Shown piece after piece: positions 35,398 to 42,725 of a stretch of DNA of 64,000 nt (its first letter is position 1; each line of letters starts with the position of its first letter). Made by a program: the position numbers and the translations under genes. A model generated the notes under the pieces. The model saw nothing but the letters and a program-made list of their open reading frames with translations, was not told the origin of the DNA and did no database searches. This DNA is from JAFDZV01 sp035549015 (GTDB lineage Bacteria; Bacteroidota; Ignavibacteria; OLB7): positions 35,625 through 99,624 of the forward strand of contig DASZRW010000108.1 of assembly GCA_035549015.1 (NCBI GenBank), given 5' to 3'.

Positions 35398-35927
35398 CTG
35401 TTATGCGGGCAGGTGCCGGGCTCCGGGCACTCCGCGAAGATCTGGAAGGTGTGGTCGACCACGCGAAGGCCTGCCTTGTCCGCAATCTGCTTGCGGATGC
35501 TCAGGAGCTGCGGATGTATGAACTCGGTGATATGACCGCACTTCACACAGATCAGGTGATCGTGATGCGGTTCATCGAAGCCGATCTCGTAGTAGCTCCG
35601 GTCGCCGCGGAAGTTGTGCTTGGTGATGAGCGCCGCCTTCTCCAGCAGCTCCAGCGTGGAGTAGACCGTGGCACGGCTGATGCGCTGCCGATCCATCACC
35701 ATCGCCGCGTAGAGCTCGTCCGCATTGAAGTGGCCGGGACGATTCAGTACCGCCTCCAGGACCTTGAATCGTTCGGACGTGGAACGGTAATGCCCATGCG
35801 CGAGAAACTTCTCGAACGTCTCCACCGCCTTCTTCTTCAGCTCGGGGCTGAGAATGCGATCCTCCTCGTGCAGCTCCTTTGTTTCACCCGAGAGCTCCGG
35901 GGCGTCTTTCTTCTTACGGATAGGCAT
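35394..35927 (-). CDS. Fur family metal-responsive regulator
   Basis: 177 residues from ATG 35927 (MPIRKKK); an upstream TTG/GTG extension looks non-coding. Helical winged-helix DNA-binding domain at about 45-110 (RSTSERFKVLEAVLNRPGHFNADELY, ISRATVYSTLELLEKAAL), then the metal/dimer domain with HHDH at 121-124, CVKC at 127-130 and a C-terminal CPEPGTC at 167-173. These four Cys form the structural zinc site of Fur/PerR-type proteins. Which metal it senses cannot be settled. The N-terminal ~25 acidic/Lys-rich residues are extra. It is coupled to the MBL-like gene downstream. Confidence 0.9.
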   Translation of the reverse strand: MPIRKKKDAPELSGETKELHEEDRILSPELKKKAVETFEKFLAHGHYRSTSERFKVLEAVLNRPGHFNADELYAAMVMDRQRISRATVYSTLELLEKAALITKHNFRGDRSYYEIGFDEPHHDHLICVKCGHITEFIHPQLLSIRKQIADKAGLRVVDHTFQIFAECPEPGTCPHNS

Positions 35928-35973
35928 TTGATCAATGACGATTAACAGGCCACGAGGCGTGTCGGGGGGCAAC

Positions 35974-36852
35974 TCACTGCTCGTACGAAAATGTTGTTTC
36001 CGAGGAACGAAAATACATCATGTTCAACGCGATCACCGGCATCGATTCATCCGGCTTGCCGGTTGCCGTCACGGCGATCGACATTTCCAGCTTGGTGGCC
36101 ACGGCTCCCTTCGATTCATCCAGCGGGAGCGTGCCCGAGATCGCGATCGATGCCTCGGAGCTCTTCACTTTGAATCCCTGCAACTGCGGCATGTCGAACT
36201 TCTTCACCGCAACGTCCGCGGCTACGGTCATCACCGGTACGGCGGCCTTCGTGTCCACGCTCACCAGACGCCCGACGGCCTTCAGATCCTTCCCCCGCAC
36301 CTTGAACGACTGGTTGTTCGTGATGTGAAGCGCCACGACATCGGGATCGATCTTCCAGGAGGCTCCCACGCGCTGCGGCTTCGACGTGCCGATCGATTCG
36401 TCCGAGACATTGCGCATCACGCCGGGGAAGGCGTCGTTGAGCGTGCCGAGCGTGCTCTCGTCCATCTCGAATCCCTGCGGCTCGAGCCGGTTCTCGTCCG
36501 CCTGCGACCGGTACAGGAACTGGCTTCCAGGCTTCACCAGCACGCTGGAGTCCAATCCCTGGAATCGCACGCAGCGGGTGATCGTCAGTTCCAGCACTCC
36601 TTCATTGGCATCCTTCACGCGCGCATCGGCCGAGAGATCCACCGTGAATAGCGAGTCCTGATTCACCGCCGGCATTCCCTTCGCCGTGGCCGTCACCGTC
36701 TGATGTGCGGTGTAATGCGTCCTGATCGTGAAGCGATCGCCAACCGCGTGCGGCCGGTCCAGCTTGATGGCGTACGTCTGCCCCTGTGCGTGAAGCGAGG
36801 CTCCCGCCGCCAGCAGCAGGACAACCGAAAGGAAGCTGCGTGTTCTTCTCAT
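35974..36852 (-). CDS. Secreted unknown beta-rich protein
   Basis: 292 residues with a clear signal peptide (SFLSVVLLLAAGASLHAQ). The mature part is beta-rich and polar, without Cys, membrane segments or a T9SS sorting domain: FTIRTHYTAHQTVTATAKG, GVLELTITRCVRFQ (one Cys), VGASWKIDPDVVALHITN, ASIAISGTLPLDESKG and a final MSIAVTATGKPDE strand. It resembles Bacteroidota periplasmic or surface proteins of unknown function in which a repeated beta-sandwich computes nothing I can name. It lies 53 bases downstream of ccmF on the same strand, so it may be read from the ccm transcript. Confidence 0.7.
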   Translation of the reverse strand: MRRTRSFLSVVLLLAAGASLHAQGQTYAIKLDRPHAVGDRFTIRTHYTAHQTVTATAKGMPAVNQDSLFTVDLSADARVKDANEGVLELTITRCVRFQGLDSSVLVKPGSQFLYRSQADENRLEPQGFEMDESTLGTLNDAFPGVMRNVSDESIGTSKPQRVGASWKIDPDVVALHITNNQSFKVRGKDLKAVGRLVSVDTKAAVPVMTVAADVAVKKFDMPQLQGFKVKSSEASIAISGTLPLDESKGAVATKLEMSIAVTATGKPDESMPVIALNMMYFRSSETTFSYEQ

Positions 36853-36905
36853 CCGTTCACCATTGCAGGTTCATCGTGTGAGGTGCTGCCGGAAGGGACC
36901 GAAGC

Positions 36906-39293
36906 TCAATGCCCCGGGCCGGCACCGGCCGTAAGAGGATCGGGGCGCACAGGCTTCTGCCCGGCCGGAGTTGTTGCCGCCTCCTCCGGCTCCGGAATGT
37001 AGAGCGCGAGCTCCTTCCGGCGCCGGATGATCGAGAAGAAGAAGCCGCCAACCATGATGATCACGCCGATCCAGACCAGAGAGATATAGGGCTTGATGGA
37101 GACGTCCAGCGTCAACGCGGCCTTCGCCGGAGGGCTGGGATGCGATGGCGAGGAGAACATCAGAATCGCCTGCGAGTTCGCAAGGTTGCTCTTGTCGGCA
37201 TTCAGGCCCACCATGCTCACCGTGATGTCCGATCCCGGTATCTGCACCGGCACGGACTTGCCGTCCGATATGCGGCGGTACGATGTGAGATAGGTGCTGG
37301 AGTCGTGCGTCTTCACCTCCACCACCGCCCCCTGCAGGCCCTCGGCCTGCGCGCGGCTCATGTCGAACTTCTCGAAGCGCACCACGAACGACTTGTCGAA
37401 CGGGATCGCAGCGCTCTCCCCCTTGCGCAGCGTTGCCATGGGGTCGCCTCCCTCCTGGTCCACGGCCTTCGGCGAGAGATAGATGTCGCGCGTGGGGCCG
37501 TAGAGAATGCCCGGCTCCAGAAACGCACCTTCGCGGTTGTTGTAGTCGCTCCAGAAGACAACCGGCCGTACCTCGGTGATGCTTCCTCCCTTCTCCATCT
37601 GCACGATATGCTGATAGGTCTCCCGGTCCGTCCGGTTCGCGTCGGTGCGCACGGCTCCCTTGTAGGTGAGCGAGTAACCGAAGAGCTGCTTCGGCTCCCC
37701 TTCAACCAGGCGGATGTGCTGCAGCACGCTGTAGCGGGCCGTGAAGACGATGCCGAGCATGAGCAGGGCAATGCCGGCGTGCGATACGTACGCGCCGATG
37801 AACCGCCTGTTCCCGCGGAGTACCCTGTAGCCGGTATGTACGTTCACCACGAGCGCGAGCACTGCAGCGAAGCCCAGGAAGAGATAGATCGGATCGGTGA
37901 CGCCAAGCACCAGCAGGCCGATTGCTCCGGCAAGGGAGATCGCGATGGGGGGCCAGAGCTGGCGCATGAACTGGCCCGGCTCCGTGGTGCGCCACTTCAA
38001 TCGCATGCTGAGGCCGTTCAGCAACAGCAGGATGATCGAGAGCGGAAGATGGATGGCGTTGTAGAAGTCCGCCTGCACGCTCACCTTCGGCATGTTGAAG
38101 AGTGGGGCGATGATCGGCCGGCTTGTGCCGAGCACCACCACGAGCGCGGAGGCGAGCAGCGTCGCGGATCCGAGCACGAGTGCGTTCTCCCGCGAAAGGA
38201 TCGGGATCGAGAGCGTTGCAAGCTTCAGATCGCGCCAGCGCTTGATGATGAGGAAGATGCCGATCCCCACGAACAGAAGCAGGAAGATCACCAGCAGCGC
38301 GTAGTAGATGTTGTCCGCCGTCACGAAGCTGTGCACGGAGGTATCACCGAGCACACCGGATCGCGTGAGATAGGTGGAGTAGAGCACCAGCCCGAATGCG
38401 GTGACCGCGAGCACGAAGTTGGTCTTCACCAGCCCGCCCACACGCGTCTCTCCCCGTCCCCTGGCCGGAATGCTCCCGGTGCGCTTCTGCACCAGCATGG
38501 TGTGCACCAGTGATACGCATGCAAGCCATGGAATCAGCGACGAGTTCTCCACCGGATCCCACGCCCAGAAGCCGCCCCAGCCAAGCGTCTCGTAGGCCCA
38601 CCATCCGCCGAGCATGATGCCGAATCCCAGCACCATCGAGCCGAAGAGGGCCCACGGCAGTGCGATGGTAACCCATCGCTGGTAATCGCGCTTCAGCAGC
38701 CCGGCGATTGCGAACGCGAACGGCACCGTCATGGCGGCGAATCCCGTGAAGAGAATCGGCGGATGAATCGTGATCCAGAGATTCTCCAGCTGCGGGTTCA
38801 GGCCGCGGCCGTTGGGCGGGATGAAGTTGGCGGGGATGTTCTGTTCAGGATGCGCGCCCCAGATGGTGGTGAACGGCGAACGTATCACCAGGATCAGCAA
38901 CAGGAACGTCATCACCAGCATGTAGGAGGTCATCACCTCCTTCTCGTATCCCGTTCGCTGTGCATAGCCGAGCACGAAGACGCCGATCAGCCCGGTCATC
39001 AGCGTCCAGAGCATGAAGCTTCCCTGCTGCCCGGCGTAGAACGACGCGATCTGCAACAGCATCGGAAGGTTGTTGGAGGAATGCTCGTAGATGTAGTTGT
39101 ACTGGAACTGGTGGCCCAGAATGTAGTACATCAGCGCCGCCGCAGCGAACATGAAGCTGATCACGGCGCCGTGAAAGCCGAAACGCCCGATGCGATAGTA
39201 CCGTGCTCCCCCCTTGAACGTTGCAAGGCCGTAGGAGAGGAGCGACGTGAACGCCATCGCGAAGGCGAGTGACAGAAATATCGAGCCAGCCAT
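36906..39293 (-). CDS. ccmF: Cytochrome c maturation heme lyase CcmF (CcsA/CcmF family)
   Basis: 795 residues, about 14 membrane segments. The tryptophan-rich WWD heme-handling motif is clear (GGWWAYETLGWGGFWAWDP, followed by ENSS), with flanking conserved His-containing loops (WITIHPPILFTGF, SLVHTMLV) and GQQGSFMLW. A large periplasmic domain at about 490-740 is followed by a last membrane segment (ISLVWIGVIIMVGGFFFSI). CcmF transfers heme from CcmE to apocytochrome. It ends the ccm cluster, 80 bases after the second CcmE-like gene. Length is near that of other Bacteroidota CcmF proteins. Confidence 0.93.
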   Translation of the reverse strand: MAGSIFLSLAFAMAFTSLLSYGLATFKGGARYYRIGRFGFHGAVISFMFAAAALMYYILGHQFQYNYIYEHSSNNLPMLLQIASFYAGQQGSFMLWTLMTGLIGVFVLGYAQRTGYEKEVMTSYMLVMTFLLLILVIRSPFTTIWGAHPEQNIPANFIPPNGRGLNPQLENLWITIHPPILFTGFAAMTVPFAFAIAGLLKRDYQRWVTIALPWALFGSMVLGFGIMLGGWWAYETLGWGGFWAWDPVENSSLIPWLACVSLVHTMLVQKRTGSIPARGRGETRVGGLVKTNFVLAVTAFGLVLYSTYLTRSGVLGDTSVHSFVTADNIYYALLVIFLLLFVGIGIFLIIKRWRDLKLATLSIPILSRENALVLGSATLLASALVVVLGTSRPIIAPLFNMPKVSVQADFYNAIHLPLSIILLLLNGLSMRLKWRTTEPGQFMRQLWPPIAISLAGAIGLLVLGVTDPIYLFLGFAAVLALVVNVHTGYRVLRGNRRFIGAYVSHAGIALLMLGIVFTARYSVLQHIRLVEGEPKQLFGYSLTYKGAVRTDANRTDRETYQHIVQMEKGGSITEVRPVVFWSDYNNREGAFLEPGILYGPTRDIYLSPKAVDQEGGDPMATLRKGESAAIPFDKSFVVRFEKFDMSRAQAEGLQGAVVEVKTHDSSTYLTSYRRISDGKSVPVQIPGSDITVSMVGLNADKSNLANSQAILMFSSPSHPSPPAKAALTLDVSIKPYISLVWIGVIIMVGGFFFSIIRRRKELALYIPEPEEAATTPAGQKPVRPDPLTAGAGPGH

Positions 39294-39373
39294 GAGAAAC
39301 CCCTGGAGATTCCATCATCGAGCGCTGCAGGCCGTGTGGGCAACGGCGTGCAGCCTGCTCCTGACGGAAGCTG

Positions 39374-39736
39374 TTATTGAAACGAGATGCCCGACGTGTG
39401 GAAGCGGTCACCACACGAGTGGCCGGAGACCGATATCGTGCGCCTGGCAGCGAGGGCGGCGTTGATCTTGTCGCGATCGATCTGTTCCTGCCCGTCGTAG
39501 AAGATCTTGGACTCCGCGCCGGTGGAATCGATCATGTAGAATGTCAGCGTGGCGCCGTCGGCCGTAACGTCCTTCGGCGCCACACGGCCGGTTACCATCA
39601 CCTTCTGGCGCGCATCACCGATCGCCGCAGCGCCGGCGAAGGAATAGTGCGGCACCTCGAGGTGAATGTTGGTGTACCAGAAGACCGTTGTGCCGAGCGC
39701 GATGAAGAAGATCGTGAAGAGGATTCGGCGTCGCAT
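39374..39736 (-). CDS. CcmE-like OB-fold protein without the heme-binding CxxxY
   Basis: 120 residues with one N-terminal membrane anchor (ILFTIFFIALGTTVFWY) and a small beta-barrel: RQKVMVTGRVAPKDVTADG, LTFYMIDSTG, KIFYDGQEQ. Where CcmE carries its heme ligand after a FHAS-like strand, this one stops shortly after DRFHTSGISFQ, so neither HxxxY nor CxxxY is present. It is 15 bases downstream of the true CcmE, and the two look like a tandem duplication in which this copy lost the ligand. It might modulate CcmE-CcmF contact; that is inference. Confidence 0.65.
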   Translation of the reverse strand: MRRRILFTIFFIALGTTVFWYTNIHLEVPHYSFAGAAAIGDARQKVMVTGRVAPKDVTADGATLTFYMIDSTGAESKIFYDGQEQIDRDKINAALAARRTISVSGHSCGDRFHTSGISFQ

Positions 39737-39751
39737 CGAGTACTCCTCCGG

Positions 39752-40171
39752 CTACAGGCTGCCGTCGCTGTTCCGGCTGTTGTTGTTGTACGGGTTGAGT
39801 TCCTTGCCGTTGGACTCGTACTTGGAGGGGCACTTCGTGAGGATGTTCGATGCATGGAACCGGGAGTTCTCCACGATGCCGGTGGCAACGATCGATGTGG
39901 AGATCTCGAAGTTGTTGGGGCGTGCGCCGTCCAGCACAACCGGCAGTTCCGCTCCCTTGCCGTCGCGCATGGTGAAACGGAACTGGTTGGAGGCCGGATC
40001 GTACGTGGCTCCCTTCTCCTTCACCCACGTGCCGGCAATCTGCACGCGCCGTCCGGAACTCTGCGCACTGTTGAAATCCATGTACTCCAGCTTCTTGTTC
40101 TCCAGCGCGATCATCACGCCGGCAACCAGAAGTACTGCCAGCACAATGGTGACGATGTATTTCGGTTTCAT
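39752..40171 (-). CDS. ccmE: Heme chaperone CcmE, CxxxY type
   Basis: 139 residues: a membrane anchor (IVTIVLAVLLVAGVMIAL) and an OB-fold (RRVQIAGTWVKEKGATYDP, FRFTMRDGKG, VVLDGARPNNFE, VATGIVENSRFHAS). The heme-binding site is CPSKY at 114-118, the CxxxY variant used in place of the HxxxY of proteobacterial CcmE. The tail is Asn-rich. It holds heme covalently on the periplasmic side and hands it to CcmF. It follows ccmC and ccmD and precedes a CcmE-like copy. Confidence 0.9.
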   Translation of the reverse strand: MKPKYIVTIVLAVLLVAGVMIALENKKLEYMDFNSAQSSGRRVQIAGTWVKEKGATYDPASNQFRFTMRDGKGAELPVVLDGARPNNFEISTSIVATGIVENSRFHASNILTKCPSKYESNGKELNPYNNNSRNSDGSL

Positions 40172-40280
40172 GGGTCTTCGGTCCTGTTAGAGTGCCGGCC
40201 CCGATTCCACGGGGCTCGCTGTTGATCCTGGCCGGTTGCACGAGGCAACCGAATACGATACACGGGAACTCCGCTCGGGC

Positions 40281-40406
40281 TCAGCGCTCACGCTCCAGCT
40301 TTCGCAGGCGCGCGTCGATGCGCACGAGGTAGAGAAGCAATCCCACGAGAATCAGCGACGCGATGATCAGCGTCACGTACATCGAGTTGTCGGCGAGGAA
40401 TTCCAT
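40281..40406 (-). CDS. ccmD: CcmD-like small membrane protein (41 aa)
   Basis: A 41-residue gene too short for routine calling. It begins MEFLADNSMYVTLIIASLIL, has one membrane segment, and continues with a positively charged tail (YLVRIDARLRKLERER), the usual CcmD layout. CcmD stabilises the CcmABC heme-release complex. It starts 18 bases after the ccmC stop and sits between ccmC and ccmE, exactly where ccmD is expected. The call rests on size, topology and position. Confidence 0.75.
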   Translation of the reverse strand: MEFLADNSMYVTLIIASLILVGLLLYLVRIDARLRKLERER

Positions 40407-40424
40407 AGGGCTGCAAGTTACGTA

Positions 40425-41636
40425 TCAGGATGGACGAACAATATCTTCCGCAATTGGTCCGGGCGCTCCGCTCACAGCCGCGGCCCCGGTTATTTCGCGA
40501 CGTCGTTCCAGCAGACTGAGCCGCACGCTGACGTTGAGAATCCAGAAGAACAGGAGCGAGAAGCTGAAGAACGAGAGCGAGAAGATCACCTGCTTGATCG
40601 GGTTGAGCGCATCGGGATCGGATGAAAGGATCGGCCCGGCGTCCTTCTTCTCCGGTGCGGCAGCCTGTCCGGAGGGGGGCGCCTGTCCGGAGGGGGGCGC
40701 GGAGCTTCTGCCGGGAACCGGCGGCGTGGCCGGCCTCATGGTGGCGGAATCCAGCGGCTGCGACTCCAGCGAGCCGGCGCCCGGGTGGAGCCCATCCACC
40801 ATTCGCGGGTAGATGAAGAGGAAGAAGACCACCGGTATCAGCATCAGCAGCAGATAGACCGCCGAGACACGCGCCCGCTGTTCGTGGTTCTGAATCGCGG
40901 AGCGAAGCGCGAAGTATGCGCCGTAGATCACCATCACAACGAAGATCGCCGTCTGCCTCGGATCCCAGTTCCAGAACTCGCCCCAGTTGAACTTGGCCCA
41001 GATCGCGCCGGTGAGCGTTGCGAGCACGCAGAACACCGCGCCGAGCGCTGCCGCCGCGGAGGCACGCACGTCGTCCTCCACGCGGCGCTTCCTGATGGAG
41101 AGAAGCGCATAGCAGCAGGCGATGAACCATGCCACCTGCACCAGCCACGCGCACGGCACATGGAAGTAGATGTTCCGCGCGCGCTCCTCGAGGCCGGGAA
41201 TCAACGGAAGCGTGAAGAGCGGGTTGGTAAAAAGATGGCGTCTGGCGACGAAGACCTTCCGGCCTCTGTTGAAGGAGATCCCGAGGATGACCCGGTCCCC
41301 CTTTCCAGCGCCGGCGTTCGCGATGATCGGAGCGGCGCCGTAGACGGTGACCGCAGTGTCCGTCATGTCGCGCAGCACGGCGGAGCTGTCCGGGTGTATC
41401 TCCACGACACTGGCGTAGACCGGGAGCGGAGCGGCGTCGCCGCGCCCCATGGTTGTGCGGATGGCGGAGCGGAAGTCGCCGCCGGTGGGGACGCCCAGCC
41501 CGAGCAGCACGGTTGCGGCCAGGGTGGTGATGGCAAGCCAGCGCCACCATGCCGGCTTCGGCTTCATCAGGCCCGCGGGCCAGAAGCCGAGAACGATTCC
41601 GAGCACCGTAGCGCCACCTATCAGGAGACCTTTCAT
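40425..41636 (-). CDS. ccmC: CcmC heme-handling membrane protein with N-terminal extension and Pro-rich loop
   Basis: 403 residues against ~230-250 for typical CcmC. The core has six membrane segments and the WWD-like motif WGEFWNWDPRQT, with conserved His in YFHVPCAWL and a second in the last loops. CcmC loads heme onto CcmE. The first ~140 residues are extra: two membrane segments and a ~90-residue polar beta-rich stretch (VYASVVEIHPDSSAVLRD, TVYGAAPIIA). Another insertion before the last segment is Pro-rich (two PPSGQA units). It starts 6 bases after the ccmB stop. The core assignment is firm; the role of the extra parts is unknown. Confidence 0.88.
   Translation of the reverse strand: MKGLLIGGATVLGIVLGFWPAGLMKPKPAWWRWLAITTLAATVLLGLGVPTGGDFRSAIRTTMGRGDAAPLPVYASVVEIHPDSSAVLRDMTDTAVTVYGAAPIIANAGAGKGDRVILGISFNRGRKVFVARRHLFTNPLFTLPLIPGLEERARNIYFHVPCAWLVQVAWFIACCYALLSIRKRRVEDDVRASAAAALGAVFCVLATLTGAIWAKFNWGEFWNWDPRQTAIFVVMVIYGAYFALRSAIQNHEQRARVSAVYLLLMLIPVVFFLFIYPRMVDGLHPGAGSLESQPLDSATMRPATPPVPGRSSAPPSGQAPPSGQAAAPEKKDAGPILSSDPDALNPIKQVIFSLSFFSFSLLFFWILNVSVRLSLLERRREITGAAAVSGAPGPIAEDIVRPS
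40664..40699 (-). repeat. Two tandem 18-bp units in ccmC encoding PPSGQA
   Basis: The 18-bp unit at 40664-40681 is repeated exactly at 40682-40699 and encodes PPSGQA twice in the periplasmic Pro-rich loop of CcmC, where length variation would be tolerated. Confidence 0.8.
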
Positions 41637-41642
41637 GGGATC

Positions 41643-42317
41643 CTATTCACGCCAGATGAGATCGAAGAGAAGATAGCCGGCAAGCATGATCGCGATGGAG
41701 TAGACGCCCAGAAGCAGGAGATCGTCCGCCATGGCAGCGATGCCGATGCCGGACATCGAGCGGCGCAGCAGGTCCACACCGAGCACGATCAGCGGAAGGA
41801 TTGCGGGGAAGGAGAGCACCGGATAGAGCGCTCCCTTGGAGCCGGCGCGTGCTATCAGCGCGGCGATGATCGTCATCGCTCCGGCGAAGCCGGCACTGCT
41901 CAGGAGGACGACAACCAGAAACGATCCGGGAGCCTTCACCTCTGCGCCCCGGATCATCGCGATGAACATCAGCCCGAGCATGGCGTTGCTTGCCAGGGAG
42001 AGGGCGAGGTTCACCAGCAGCTTGCCGGCGTACGTGGGGCCGGGCGGTACCGTGAGGCGCAGGAGGAATCCGGTCCCCCGCTCCTCCTCGCCGATGAACG
42101 ACCGGCCGAGACCCGTCACCGCAGTGAAGAACATGCTCACCCATATCAGCGCCGCGGCGATGCCGCTCGTGATGCGCTCCGTGCCGATGCTGAAGGCCAT
42201 CACCGAAACGGTGATCACCACGAACATCGCCAGCGAGTTCAGCGCATGACGCGTGCGCAGTTCGCTCTGGAAATCCTTCCGCGCAACTGCAAGCGTCTGT
42301 CTGAGAAGCGATGCCAC
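41643..42317 (-). CDS. ccmB: Heme exporter membrane subunit CcmB
   Basis: 224 residues from the GTG at 42317, with six membrane segments. It opens ASLLRQTLAVARKDFQSELR, the normal CcmB N-terminus, and the family motif FIGEEERGTGFLLRL is present. Starts at GTG 42362 or TTG 42389 would add hydrophilic residues; the TTG would also sit at the predicted transcription start. CcmB is the permease partner of the CcmA ATPase in the heme-release complex. It is the first gene of this cluster, and no ccmA is adjacent. The overall call is firm; the start is uncertain. Confidence 0.85.
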   Translation of the reverse strand: MASLLRQTLAVARKDFQSELRTRHALNSLAMFVVITVSVMAFSIGTERITSGIAAALIWVSMFFTAVTGLGRSFIGEEERGTGFLLRLTVPPGPTYAGKLLVNLALSLASNAMLGLMFIAMIRGAEVKAPGSFLVVVLLSSAGFAGAMTIIAALIARAGSKGALYPVLSFPAILPLIVLGVDLLRRSMSGIGIAAMADDLLLLGVYSIAIMLAGYLLFDLIWRE

Positions 42318-42396
42318 AATCTGACCGGCGACGGGTTTGGATTGGCCCGCACCGTTCCCCACGCGACATGCGTGGATAGTGCCGGGCAACAGATCT

Positions 42397-42404
42397 CAAA
42401 GTTA
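42397..42404 (-). promoter_or_regulatory. Candidate -7 element for the ccm operon
   Basis: On the minus strand 42404-42397 reads TAACTTTG, a perfect TAnnTTTG. Transcription would start near 42391, 74 bases before the GTG proposed for ccmB. A -33 TTTG is not seen at the right spacing. Confidence 0.4.
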
Positions 42405-42634
42405 GGAAGCAGCAGTGAATCACCGGCAGGCTGTTTTCTCTTGTCACACTTGGCAGGTGGCCGATGATTGCGGTTGATTGCGCGCCGCGAGCCCGATTGG
42501 GGCGCCTTCGCCCGGCTGGATCACGATCAATGCCGCTGCCGGGCGCCCCGTCTCGCCGAGGCGCAGCCGATGGCGACGGCCTGCTCTTTTATTCTTGGCA
42601 TCGGACGGCCGCGGGCGTAGCTTGAGAAAAAAGT

Positions 42635-42706
42635 AACGCGCATGTCGCAGCGTGACCGATCGTACTCCGGCAATTCAGACCGATCGTGCAGGACGACATG
42701 CGCGTT
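42635..42706 (-). terminator. Large hairpin between the octaheme cytochrome and ccmB
   Basis: Perfect 13-bp inverted arms (AACGCGCATGTCG at 42635-42647, CGACATGCGCGTT at 42694-42706) flank a 46-base loop that itself holds two GACCGATCG copies with pairable CGATCG cores. On the minus strand the stem is followed by ACTTTTTTC, fitting an intrinsic terminator for the cytochrome gene, whose stop is 20 bases away. On the plus strand CTATTTTC follows. The rest of 42390-42725 holds no gene. Confidence 0.7.
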
Positions 42707-42725
42707 CTATTTTCTGCGCGCCGTT

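Noticed and set aside
36909..38513. A 534-codon plus-strand frame
   Set aside because: Antisense to ccmF, whose protein has clear membrane segments and the WWD motif; the plus frame is Arg/His/Glu-rich noise.
40785..42467. A 560-codon plus-strand frame
   Set aside because: Antisense to ccmC and ccmB; no recognisable features.
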